Assembly: GCA_903896535.1 (NCBI GenBank)
Contig: CAITYE010000337.1
Coordinates: forward strand, 1 to 45,174
Origin: an uncultured Paracraurococcus sp.
Lineage (GTDB): Bacteria > Pseudomonadota > Alphaproteobacteria > Acetobacterales > Acetobacteraceae
Length of the DNA stretch: 45,174 nucleotides
Direction: 5' to 3'
Shown: positions 1-7,158 of the stretch, one piece after another
Layout of the letters: every line of letters starts with the position of its first letter
Position numbering within the stretch: the first letter of the stretch is position 1
Notes under the pieces: model-generated
Told to the model about the DNA's origin: nothing
What the model saw: only the letters and a program-made list of their open reading frames with translations
Database searches by the model: none
Made by a program: the position numbers and the translations under genes

Positions 1-1
1 C

Positions 2-289
2 GGTCTGGGCATCGCCAACGACCCCTTCCTCTGGTTCGGCCAGGGGTTGGCGGTGGTGGCGGCGACCAGCACCCGCTCAGGCATGGTGGTGGTCGATACG
101 CGCGAAAGCCTGCTCGATGCGCTGGATGGGGTGCAGAAGACGTCGATCGACCCCTACGCCGTCATCCGCAGCGCCTATCAGCAGCGCCGCCTGGTAGAGA
201 TCGCCAATCAGCCGACCGGCGCGGCGACGGCGCGCGCGATGAGCACCGGCTTCGGCGTCGGCGGCGGCGCGCCGGGCACCAATCCATGA
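2..289 (+). CDS. mlaA: MlaA/VacJ family lipoprotein, C-terminal part (5' end outside window)
   Basis: The reading frame is open from the first bases to a TGA at 287-289, giving the last 95 residues. MlaA is an outer-membrane lipoprotein that removes misplaced phospholipids from the outer leaflet and passes them to periplasmic MlaC. The visible part has the family's C-terminal signature: the segment VDTRESLLDALD followed by a DPYAVIRSAYQQRR helix, then a low-complexity Gly/Ala tail. The next gene in the same direction is an MlaC homologue 71 nt downstream, which supports the call. The start, lipobox and N-terminal half are not in the window. Confidence 0.85.
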   Translation, partial: GLGIANDPFLWFGQGLAVVAATSTRSGMVVVDTRESLLDALDGVQKTSIDPYAVIRSAYQQRRLVEIANQPTGAATARAMSTGFGVGGGAPGTNP

Positions 290-360
290 CGGCGGAGGTT
301 GAATCCAGCGGCGCGGTGGGGGAAAAGGCTTCGCCGCCCCAGGCGGCCCGGAGAGATTGC

Positions 361-996
361 ATGATGTTGCTTGCCCGCCGCCCGCTGCTTGGTGCCCTTG
401 CCGCCGGACTGCTTGCCGCGCCCGCCCGCGCGGCGACCGACCCCGCCCGTGCCGCCGCCTTCATCGAAGCGACCGGCGGACAGCTGGTGGCGGCCATCAA
501 CGACACGCGCAGCGATGTCGCCACCCGGCGCAATCGGGTGGCGGCGGTGCTGCGGCAGGCGGTGGATACGGAAGGCGTCGGCCGCTTCATCCTCGGGCGT
601 TGGTGGCGGCAGGCGACGCCAGCCGAACAGGCCGAATACCTGCGGCTGTTCGATGAGACGCTGACGCGCAACCTCTCAGCACGCTTCGGGGACTATCAGG
701 GGGTGCGTTTTTCGGTTGGGCGGCTGCAGCAGCGGACCGAGGACGACGTGCTGGTGAACACGGTGATCGAGCGGCCGAACTCGGCCCCCTATTCGCTGGA
801 TTGGCGGGTGGCTGATGTGGGCGGCCAGCCGAAGATCGTCGATCTGATCGCTGAGGGCACCTCGCTCCGGCTGACGCAGCGGAGCGAGTATTCGGCGGTG
901 ATCCAACGCAGCGGCAACTCCATCGGCGCGCTGCTGACCGCGATGCAGGGCCAGATCGCGGCGCTGTCGGTCCGCGAGACGTCTGGGGCGCGTTAA
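361..996 (+). CDS. mlaC: MlaC/Ttg2D family periplasmic phospholipid-binding protein
   Basis: This is a 211-residue protein of the ABC-transporter auxiliary family (MlaC, Ttg2D; HpnM is a relative). It would shuttle phospholipids between the outer-membrane MlaA and the inner-membrane MlaFEDB complex. The ATG at 361 is preferred over the in-frame ATG at 286 because it has CGGAGAG just upstream and is followed at once by a signal peptide (RR at residues 6-7, hydrophobic core, APARA cleavage site near residue 24). The mature part has the family pattern, including LRQAVDTEGVGRFILGRWWR and a late YSLDWRV strand. mlaD, mlaE and mlaF are not in the window. Its TAA stop at 994-996 lies in the left edge of repeat copy 1. 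Confidence 0.85.
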   Translation: MMLLARRPLLGALAAGLLAAPARAATDPARAAAFIEATGGQLVAAINDTRSDVATRRNRVAAVLRQAVDTEGVGRFILGRWWRQATPAEQAEYLRLFDETLTRNLSARFGDYQGVRFSVGRLQQRTEDDVLVNTVIERPNSAPYSLDWRVADVGGQPKIVDLIAEGTSLRLTQRSEYSAVIQRSGNSIGALLTAMQGQIAALSVRETSGAR

Positions 997-1050
997 AGCA
1001 TGCTGCGTTCACCTGCGTTCGCGCACCCTGCTCTAACCTTTGTTCGGTCG
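993..1050 (+). repeat. 106-bp repeat family, copy 1 (left part only)
   Basis: TTAAAGCATGCTGCGTTC at the left end matches the left end of the complete copies. The match stays recognisable to about 1050 (through TTTGTTCGGTCG) and then is lost, so this copy is truncated or decayed on its right. Its left tetranucleotide TTAA holds the TAA stop of mlaC. Confidence 0.75.
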
Positions 1051-1080
1051 GGGCCTGGGCCAGGCTGATCCGAGGAGCGC

Positions 1081-2697
1081 TCAGGGCGCGAGGCAGGCCT
1101 CGGCGCCTGGGCGGAGCCAGGGCTCAGGCGCACCGGGCGCGGCGGGCCGAGGGGCATAGCCGGCGGCCAGCAGACCGGTGCGCAGCCCGGCACCGCGGGC
1201 ATCGTCGGCGGCGAAGCCCCAGAGCAGGACGACATCGACCGGGACGCCGCTGGCGCGGCGATAGCCTTCGAGGTCAAGCCGGTCGATGCGGGTGTCGCGC
1301 TGGCCCTCCGCCCAGCCATAGAGCAGGCGCTGGGGATCGGCGGTCGGGCGGAAGCGGACCGGGTAGACCTGCAGCCGGGCGAGGTAGCTGAACAGCACCG
1401 GCCGGTCCTCGCGGAGTTGCAACCGGGCGGCGACGTGGAACATCGGGTGGTGGAACAGCCGGGCGGTATTCCCGGCATCGAGCTTGTAGTGACCAAACGC
1501 CGGTGCGACGGTGCAATGCGGGGCAAGCCGGCGATCGAGAACGGCAATGGATTGCACGGCCGGCGGCACCGCGACCGCTTCGACCCAGGCGGCGGTGGCG
1601 ATGGCGAGCAGCCCGGTGAGCGCGGCAAACCCGGTCACCGCGCGGCGCAGCGCCGGCGCGATAGGCAGCACGGCCACCGCCAGCAACAACGCAATCATGG
1701 GAAAGGGCTGGGCGCGGAGGCTGTGGGTCCAGGCGCCGCCGGCGCGGTCGGGGATCGCCAGCGCAAGCAGCAGGAAGGCGGGCGGCAGCAGGCACAGCCC
1801 CCGTGCAAGGGTCGGGTCGAGCGGCCGGTCACCCTGGCGCCAGCGCCAGAGACCAAGCGCGTACAGCACCGCGAGCATCGCTTGGCAGACGCCGCCGAGC
1901 AGCGCCATCGGCCGGCCGATGGGTGCGAGGAAATCCGCTCGCAGCAAGGCAAGCAGCCGCTGGGCGAACGGGTCGCCATAATCGATCAGCCGATCCGGGC
2001 CGGGGTTCATCGCAAAGCTGAGAAAAAGCAGCAGTCCCGGCAGGGCAGCGATTGCGGTGGCGCCACGCAGGCGCCAGCCGCAGCGCGGATCGGCCAGGAG
2101 CAGGATGCCGATCGCCAGCCCCGCCGCCAGCCAGCCAAAGGCCTGGCAGGCAAGCGTGAGGAGCAGCGCCGCCGCCAGCGCCGCGACCCGCTGGACTGAG
2201 AGCTTCTCACGTAGGCGCAGGAAGGCTGCGAGGCAGAGCAGTGCGCCGGCGGCCGATAGGCAGTAGTTGTACAGGCCCGCGAAGAACAGCCGCTGCAAGG
2301 CAACTGGGATAAGAAACAGGGCGAGCCAGCCCGCCGCCGGGGCCAAACGTTGCAGTAACGTCAGGCCGGCAAGTGGCAGGCTCATCAGGCAGAGTATCTG
2401 CACCACCGCCTCCGCCGCCGCGGGCGACATGACCCGCAGCAAGCCAGCCAGCAGGTGATGCGCCAGGGCATTGGGCGAGATGCCGGGGTTCAGCTCATAG
2501 ACCCGATTGAGCATCGGCCAAGCCGGGTCGCCGGCACGCAACAGCACCTGCGCCATGGCGACATGCGTGGGCCCGTCACTGGTCAGCACCGGGCCGGTCG
2601 CCAGGACCAACAGCACGAGCAGACCGAGCAGCAACCAGAAGCCAAGCCGGACCGCACCGGTAGCCGCCGGCGCATCGAAATGGCGTGACCCGAGCAT
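1081..2697 (-). CDS. Polytopic membrane protein, possibly GT-C-type glycosyltransferase
   Basis: A 538-residue protein with a short cytoplasmic N-terminus, about ten hydrophobic segments spread over residues 20-390, and a C-terminal soluble region of about 150 residues. This layout, with an acidic/His pair (SDGPTHVAM) in the first extracytoplasmic loop, resembles GT-C glycosyltransferases that use lipid-linked sugar donors. No family signature is clear enough to name one, so the activity is an inference from topology. The ATG at 2697 is the first in frame. The gene faces mlaC tail to tail, and the space between them carries a truncated repeat. Nothing nearby makes polysaccharide, so the context does not help. 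Confidence 0.6.
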   Translation of the reverse strand: MLGSRHFDAPAATGAVRLGFWLLLGLLVLLVLATGPVLTSDGPTHVAMAQVLLRAGDPAWPMLNRVYELNPGISPNALAHHLLAGLLRVMSPAAAEAVVQILCLMSLPLAGLTLLQRLAPAAGWLALFLIPVALQRLFFAGLYNYCLSAAGALLCLAAFLRLREKLSVQRVAALAAALLLTLACQAFGWLAAGLAIGILLLADPRCGWRLRGATAIAALPGLLLFLSFAMNPGPDRLIDYGDPFAQRLLALLRADFLAPIGRPMALLGGVCQAMLAVLYALGLWRWRQGDRPLDPTLARGLCLLPPAFLLLALAIPDRAGGAWTHSLRAQPFPMIALLLAVAVLPIAPALRRAVTGFAALTGLLAIATAAWVEAVAVPPAVQSIAVLDRRLAPHCTVAPAFGHYKLDAGNTARLFHHPMFHVAARLQLREDRPVLFSYLARLQVYPVRFRPTADPQRLLYGWAEGQRDTRIDRLDLEGYRRASGVPVDVVLLWGFAADDARGAGLRTGLLAAGYAPRPAAPGAPEPWLRPGAEACLAP

Positions 2698-2752
2698 GCG
2701 TCCCCCAAAGGCCCGACCGCGACGACGGCTGTCTCCGGTTGGGGACGCCGCC

Positions 2753-2881
2753 CTAGGGCAATATCCGTTCAGACGAAATCGTCTGAACGGATTTCTTGCT
2801 CTAGAGAATATCGATTCCAGAGCACCTTATCTCCGGCCTGATGGAACACGGTGTGATCCATCAGGCCGGAGGCTGGTCTAG
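2753..2881. repeat. Palindromic intergenic element with two perfect hairpins and CTAG edges
   Basis: The element contains two perfect inverted repeats: 2763-2776 with 2779-2792 (14-bp arms, 2-nt gap) and 2831-2845 with 2857-2871 (15-bp arms, 11-nt loop). CTAG occurs at 2753-2756 and again at 2878-2881, where repeat copy 2 begins. A third CTAG-containing piece (GCTCTAGAG) lies between the hairpins. It lies upstream of the start of the 538-residue membrane protein gene, so the hairpins are not a terminator for that gene. The hairpins differ in sequence from the 106-bp family. Confidence 0.6.
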
Positions 2882-2983
2882 AGCATGCTGCGTTCGCATT
2901 CGTTCACGCACCCTGCTCTGACGTTTGTTTGGTCGCGGGATCCAGCGTTTCCGGCGATTCCGCCTCAATGCATCCCGCTCTAG
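2878..2983 (+). repeat. 106-bp repeat family, copy 2 (full length)
   Basis: This copy starts CTAGAGCATGCTGCGTTC and ends GCATCCCGCTCTAG, 106 bp including both CTAG edges. Internally it diverges modestly from copies 3-5 and is closer to copy 7 (TTTGTTTGGTCGCGGGAT in both). Its right CTAG contains the TAG stop of the minus-strand 49-residue gene. Confidence 0.9.
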
Positions 2984-3129
2984 CCGAATAGTTTCCGCGC
3001 CGCCCAACCGAGCCCGGCAATCAAAGCGAAGGCGCCGAAACCCGCGATCCAATCGCCCTCCGTATAGAAGGTCGCGGCGATGAAGGCGACGGCAGCCGCG
3101 ATGGCGACATATTTGTTTTCGATCAACAT
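2980..3129 (-). CDS. Small membrane peptide, 49 residues
   Basis: A short frame from ATG (3129-3127) to TAG (2982-2980). The peptide begins MLIENKYVAIAAAVAFIAA, then has a short polar turn (YTEGDW) and a second hydrophobic stretch (IAGFGAFALIAGLGW), ending in the basic tail ARKLFG. This is a two-helix hairpin with positive-inside polarity, which random antisense frames rarely show. The ribosome site is weak. I do not recognise the family. The stop codon lies in the edge of repeat copy 2, as for the other repeat neighbours, which supports it being a real gene that existed before the insertion. The DNA upstream to about 3225 has no other gene and would hold its promoter. Confidence 0.5.
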   Translation of the reverse strand: MLIENKYVAIAAAVAFIAATFYTEGDWIAGFGAFALIAGLGWAARKLFG

Positions 3130-3225
3130 GGGAGGACCATTCCCGATCCGGCGGCCGAGGGAAAGCCTTTCGTTGCAGCGGCTTCCCGAAGCGCCGCGCC
3201 TTCGGCCAACCTAGCTTATGAGAGC

Positions 3226-3969
3226 GTGGGCCAACCGCGCGCGAGGATGGGAACCTGCCGCCATGAAGATATGGATGGCTGCTGGGCGGAGCTGGCGCGG
3301 CTCGGCAAGGACCGGAATCCCTATCGGGCGGGCTTCGTGCAATTCGTGGGTGTCGCCGAGACGCGCGAGCAAGCGATGGAGCTCTACCGCGAGCCGGCCG
3401 TGTATTTTTACGGCCGCTGCCTGCACGTCGATGCCAAATGGGCGACACCGCCGGGCTACGTCACCGAAGCAACCCAGGTTGCGGGGATGAAAAGCCAGGT
3501 TGCAGCCGCGGCGGACGGCTAGAGCATGCTGCGTTCACCTGCGTTCACGCAGCCCGCTCTAGCATGTGTTGGATCGCGCGATTCAGCGCCTTCGGCGATT
3601 CCGCCTCAACGCATCGCGCTCTAGAGCACCTTGGGCAAGGGCACCCAGGAACGCTTCGCCGGCACCGCCAAGGACACGGAAGGCATTGTCGAGCGCGGCT
3701 ACGTCCTCATCGGCAGCCCGGACGAGGTCGCGGAACAACTGCGCGAAGTGGCGACGACGCTCAACGTCGGCCACCTGATGCTGCTGCTGCAGTTCGGCAA
3801 CATCTCGAAGCAACTGACGCAGTACAACACCCGACTTTCTACCGAAAAGTTGATGCCGCAGCTCCGCAACCTCTTCTCCGAGTCGGAGGATCACTGGTGG
3901 CCGAAGCCGATGGACGCCAACGAATGCGCCGAGCTGCCTGCCTTCACCCCAAAGCTGGTCGTCGAGTAG
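3226..3969 (+). pseudogene. Luciferase-like (LLM-class) flavin monooxygenase, 5'-truncated and split by a repeat
   Basis: Two pieces of one protein lie in the same frame. Piece A (about 3271-3522) has WAELARLGKDRNPYRAGF and EPAVYFYGRCLHVD, typical of the middle of bacterial luciferase-family monooxygenases. Piece B (about 3625-3969) has GYVLIGSPDEVAEQL, GHLMLLLQFGNI and a DHWWPKP tail, typical of their C-terminus. Between them is repeat copy 3 with a TAG at each edge. The N-terminal half, with the TIM-barrel start and flavin site, is missing upstream, where no matching frame exists. Family members are roughly 350-400 residues; only about 200 remain. Removing the repeat would still leave one in-frame TAG, so the gene may have been dead before the insertion. 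Confidence 0.75.
3519..3624 (+). repeat. 106-bp repeat family, copy 3 (full length, inside a pseudogene)
   Basis: It starts CTAGAGCATGCTGCGTTC and ends GCATCGCGCTCTAG. It is the reference copy for the best-preserved group (copies 3-6). The left half folds as CTAGAGC-AT-GCTGCGT against ACGCAGC-CC-GCTCTAG, and the internal ATCGCGCGAT is a perfect palindrome. It lies in frame inside the luciferase-like pseudogene. The net insertion is 102 bp if CTAG is the duplicated target, which is a multiple of three. Confidence 0.95.
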
Positions 3970-3975
3970 GCGGCT

Positions 3976-4977
3976 TCAGCCCAGCGGCCGAACGCCAAGC
4001 CGGACAAGCCGGCTGGCCTGGGCGGCATTGACGGCGTGCTCAGGCATTCGTCCCGCGGCGAGAGCACGGATCTGCCCGACGGTGTCCATCGCCTGATGCT
4101 CGATCGCCGCGGGCGTCAGGCCCCCGATATGCGGCGTGGCGATCACCTTCGGATGGCCGGCAAGGGCAGGGCTAGGCATCTGGTCCGGCGCCCGGCCGAC
4201 ATCCATCGCCGCCCCGGCGAGATGCCCGCTCTCCAACGCCGCGAGCAAGGCGGCCTCATCGACCAGGTTGCCGCGCGAGGGGTTGAGGAACAGCGCGCCC
4301 CGCTGCATGCGCGCAAAAGCGGCGGCGTTGAGAAGGTTCTCGGTCGACGGCGCGGCAACCGCGAGGCAGACGACAAAGTCGCTTTCAGCCAGCAGCGTCT
4401 CGAAGGGCGCATGTTCCAGGCCCGGCTGCTCCGGCCGGGCCTGCGGATCGGCGATCAGCACCCGCATCCTCAACGCCCGACCGAGCGGGGCCAGATAGCG
4501 TCCGATAGCCCCATAGCCGATGATGCCGAGCGTCGCACCGGCCAGTTGGCGTCCCATGCGCGCTGGCGGCACCTCGCCACGATGGTAGCTGGCGGCCGCG
4601 GTGCCGATGCCGCGTGCCAGATCGATCATCTGCCCCAGCACCAACTCGGCAACCGCCGGCACGAAGCCCGGCGTCGCCTGAGTCACTAAAACGCCCTCGG
4701 CGCTTGCCGCTGCGACATCGATATTACGGATATCGACCGCGCAGCGGAGGAAGGCGATGAGGGCGGGGGCCTCGCGGAAGGTCGCCGCCTCTCCTGGCGA
4801 TTGGCGATAGCAGATGATGGCCTCGCACCCGACCGCCGCCTGGGCCAGTTCCCGCCCGGCGAGGTGGCGGTCGGTCGGGTTCAGCCGCACTTCGGCGATC
4901 GCCCGCAGGGCCGCAAGGGCTCGGTCCCCGTAGTAGTTCGCCAGTGCCTCCGGCGTATGTGTCAGATAGACCCGCAT
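3976..4977 (-). CDS. D-isomer-specific 2-hydroxyacid dehydrogenase family protein
   Basis: A 333-residue NAD(P)-dependent dehydrogenase that would interconvert a 2-hydroxy acid and its 2-keto acid. The Rossmann motif is GIIGYGAIGRYL near residue 153. Catalytic-region motifs are visible: the Arg in NPSRGNLVDE and the His in TPHIGG. The usual acidic residue after the LDVF-type segment is not obvious here (AMDVGRAPDQMPSP). The ATG at 4977 was chosen over a longer in-frame extension because AGGGGGGAAG lies just upstream and the fold starts at MRVYLTHTP. It is divergent from the M20 peptidase gene, 39 bp away, so the two probably share a promoter region. The natural substrate cannot be told from sequence. 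Confidence 0.88.
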   Translation of the reverse strand: MRVYLTHTPEALANYYGDRALAALRAIAEVRLNPTDRHLAGRELAQAAVGCEAIICYRQSPGEAATFREAPALIAFLRCAVDIRNIDVAAASAEGVLVTQATPGFVPAVAELVLGQMIDLARGIGTAAASYHRGEVPPARMGRQLAGATLGIIGYGAIGRYLAPLGRALRMRVLIADPQARPEQPGLEHAPFETLLAESDFVVCLAVAAPSTENLLNAAAFARMQRGALFLNPSRGNLVDEAALLAALESGHLAGAAMDVGRAPDQMPSPALAGHPKVIATPHIGGLTPAAIEHQAMDTVGQIRALAAGRMPEHAVNAAQASRLVRLGVRPLG

Positions 4978-5016
4978 CGGCTTCCCCCCTGGTCCTCCGC
5001 ATGGAAGTATCGCGCC

Positions 5017-6405
5017 ATGACCGATCTCGCCAGAATCCTCGCCGCCCTCGATACGGATGTCCCGGCCTCCCGCGAACGATTGATGGATTGGCTGCGCATT
5101 CCCAGCATCAGCGCGCAGCCCGCCCATGCCAAAGACTGCCTCGCCGCCGCCACCTGGGCGCGCGATACCTTGACCAGTCTCGGCTTTCAGGCCGGCATTC
5201 GCCCCACCGCCGGGCAGCCCGTCGTGATCGGGCATCACCCCGGCCCGGGCGGCGCCGTGCCGCATCTGCTGTTCTACGGGCATTACGATGTGCAGCCGGC
5301 GGATCCCTTGGAGCTGTGGACCTCGCCACCCTTTGCGCCAGTGCTGGCGGAAGGACCGCACGGGCCGCGCGTGGTGGCCCGTGGTGCGGTGGACGACAAG
5401 GGACAATGCAGTATGTGGCTTGACGCCTTTCGTGCCTGGCAGGCGGCGGCGGGCGGGCCTCCCTGCCGCATCACAGTGCTGATCGAGGGCGAGGAGGAGG
5501 TCGGCTCACCGAGCCTCGATGCTTTCCTGGCCGCGAACCGGGCCGAACTTGCCGCCGATGTCGCGGTGATCAGTGATACCGGCATGTGGGACATCGCGAC
5601 GCCGGCGATCACCACCCAGCTGCGCGGCATGGTCTATTGCCAGATCGATTTGCGCGCCGCCGGGCGGGACCTGCATTCCGGCCTCTATGGTGGCTCGGCC
5701 CGCAACGTCATCAACCTGCTCACACAGATCCTCGGTGCGTTGCACGACGAGAACGGCCGCGTCCAGATCCCCGGCTTCTATGACGGCGTGAAGGAGCTTA
5801 GCAACGCGCAGCGCATGGAATGGGACAGCCTTGGCTTCGACGAGGCAGCCTTCCTTGGCGAAATCGGCCTCGTCCAGCCGATCGGTGAGCGCGGACGCGG
5901 CGCGCTGGAGCGTCTCTGGGCGCGGCCGACCGCCGACCTCAACGGTATCTGGGGCGGCTATACCGGCGCCGGCAGCAAGACAGTCATCGCCGCAGAAGCC
6001 CATGCCAAGCTGTCCTGCCGGCTGGTCCCCGGGCAGGACCCGGCGAAGGTGGTTGAGGGGATCCGCCGCTTCGTCGCCGATCGCCTGCCGGCGGATTGCC
6101 AGCTGGAGATGCAGCTTTTCAGCACCACCCCAGGCATCGAGGTCCCGGCCGATAGCCGCTGGGTGCAGGCCGCGCGACGGGCGCTGACCGCAGAATACGG
6201 AAAGCCCGCGGTGCTGATGGGCTGCGGTGGCTCCATCCCTGTGGTCGAGAGCCTGAAGCGTATCCTCGGCCTCGACAGTCTGCTTGTCGGCTTCGGGCTG
6301 AATGACGACCAGGTGCATAGCCCGAACGAGAAATTCGAGCTGACCTGCCTGCATAAGGGCGCCCGCAGCCACGCCCGGCTGCTGGCGGAAATCGCCGCCA
6401 GCTAG
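5017..6405 (+). CDS. M20 family metallopeptidase (dipeptidase, CNDP-like)
   Basis: A 462-residue zinc hydrolase that would cleave dipeptides or N-acyl amino acids. The two-zinc ligand set can be followed: His in FYGHYDVQ (about residue 89), Asp in GAVDDKGQ (about 126-127), Glu pair in EGEEEVGS (about 160), Asp in ISDTGMW (187) and a late His in DDQVHSPNE. The dimerisation (lid) domain sits between residues about 200 and 320. The ATG at 5017 starts a normal N-terminus; a longer in-frame extension would run antisense through the dehydrogenase gene and is rejected. The TAG stop at 6403-6405 lies in the CTAG that opens repeat copy 4. Confidence 0.92.
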   Translation: MTDLARILAALDTDVPASRERLMDWLRIPSISAQPAHAKDCLAAATWARDTLTSLGFQAGIRPTAGQPVVIGHHPGPGGAVPHLLFYGHYDVQPADPLELWTSPPFAPVLAEGPHGPRVVARGAVDDKGQCSMWLDAFRAWQAAAGGPPCRITVLIEGEEEVGSPSLDAFLAANRAELAADVAVISDTGMWDIATPAITTQLRGMVYCQIDLRAAGRDLHSGLYGGSARNVINLLTQILGALHDENGRVQIPGFYDGVKELSNAQRMEWDSLGFDEAAFLGEIGLVQPIGERGRGALERLWARPTADLNGIWGGYTGAGSKTVIAAEAHAKLSCRLVPGQDPAKVVEGIRRFVADRLPADCQLEMQLFSTTPGIEVPADSRWVQAARRALTAEYGKPAVLMGCGGSIPVVESLKRILGLDSLLVGFGLNDDQVHSPNEKFELTCLHKGARSHARLLAEIAAS

Positions 6406-6507
6406 AGCATGCTGCGTTCACATGCGTTCAGGCAGCCCGCTCTAGCATGTGTTGGATCGCGCGATTCAGCGTTATCGGCGATTCCGCCTCAACGCATCGC
6501 GCTCTAG
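6402..6507 (+). repeat. 106-bp repeat family, copy 4 (tandem with copy 5)
   Basis: CTAGAGCATGCTGCGTTC to GCATCGCGCTCTAG, 106 bp. Very close to copies 3 and 5 (it shares the variant AGCGTTATCGGCG with copy 5). Its right CTAG (6504-6507) is also the left CTAG of copy 5. Its left CTAG carries the stop codon of the M20 peptidase. Confidence 0.95.
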
Positions 6508-6609
6508 AGCATGCTGCGTTCACATACGTTCACGCAGCCCGCTCTAGCATTTGTTGGATCGCGCGATTCAGCGTTATCGGCGATTCCGCCTCAACGCATC
6601 GCGCTCTAA
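6504..6609 (+). repeat. 106-bp repeat family, copy 5 (tandem with copy 4)
   Basis: CTAGAGCATGCTGCGTTC to GCATCGCGCTCTAA, 106 bp, in direct head-to-tail contact with copy 4. The right edge CTAA (6606-6609) contains the stop codon of the minus-strand Host_attach gene, read as TAG on that strand. The pair therefore fills the whole space between two convergent genes. Confidence 0.95.
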
Positions 6610-7055
6610 CTGCCGGCCAGCGCTTCGAGATGGGCGACGATATCCGCCCGGCTATGCTGGACCAGGTCTTTGTCGAGGCTACCAGCCAGGCGCTCCTGGC
6701 TTAGGCGCCCGAGCGCATCCCGCAGATCACCCAGAAAATGCGGCGGGGCGATCAACACCAGCCGCGCAAAACGCCCGGCGGTTGCCTCCCGCTCCAGCCT
6801 CTCGGCGAGATGGTGGGCAAACGCGCGTTTGGCGGCGCGATGCGGATCGTTTCGTGGCTCGATCGCGTGCCGTGCCCCACCGACACTTTCCTGAACCCGG
6901 CCCGGCCGATCGCTACCCTGGTCGTGCGAGCGCGGATTGGGCGGCGCGTCCTCGCCATCCGACTGCTCCGCCCAGGTGCCGCGTGGCCCCTCTCGCTCCA
7001 GGATCCGGGCCCTGCTGGCATCAGCGATGATGGCCCATTCGGTAATTGGCGGCAT
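6606..7055 (-). CDS. Host_attach (AtsE-like) family protein
   Basis: A 149-residue cytoplasmic protein of the family named Host_attach (PF10116, after an Agrobacterium attachment-related protein). Features seen: the opening WAIIADASRARILE strand-turn, a polar Asp/Pro/Arg-rich linker, the basic segment RAAKRAFAHHLAERLE and the LVLIAPPHFLGDLRDAL strand-helix. This matches the release-factor-like/Host_attach fold. The ATG at 7055 follows GAGGGA at good spacing; a longer frame to 7133 has no family support. The biochemical role is unknown; the family name overstates what has been shown. It is convergent with the M20 gene across the tandem repeat. Confidence 0.8.
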   Translation of the reverse strand: MPPITEWAIIADASRARILEREGPRGTWAEQSDGEDAPPNPRSHDQGSDRPGRVQESVGGARHAIEPRNDPHRAAKRAFAHHLAERLEREATAGRFARLVLIAPPHFLGDLRDALGRLSQERLAGSLDKDLVQHSRADIVAHLEALAGS

Positions 7056-7158
7056 GGCATGTCCCTCATCGGATGATGAGCGGATGACGTACCGCAGGCC
7101 GAGCGCCGGCGGCCATGCGCCGACGCAATGCACGGCAAGTTGATCCCCAGGCTGGCGC

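Noticed and set aside
1081-2697. Naming the polytopic protein as a specific glycosyltransferase (ArnT or similar)
   Set aside because: Only topology and one acidic/His loop support it; no family-specific motif could be found by eye.
2763-2871. Intrinsic terminators
   Set aside because: The hairpins are strong but have no T-tract and lie upstream, not downstream, of the nearest gene's coding end; repeat-element structure explains them better.
2861-3448. A 195-codon minus-strand frame over the small membrane peptide and the monooxygenase fragment
   Set aside because: Very Arg-rich and without family features, and it overlaps two better-supported frames as well as a repeat.
3519-3624. Reading through the repeat to give one intact monooxygenase
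   Set aside because: There are two in-frame TAG codons, at the repeat edges, and the N-terminal half of the protein is missing.
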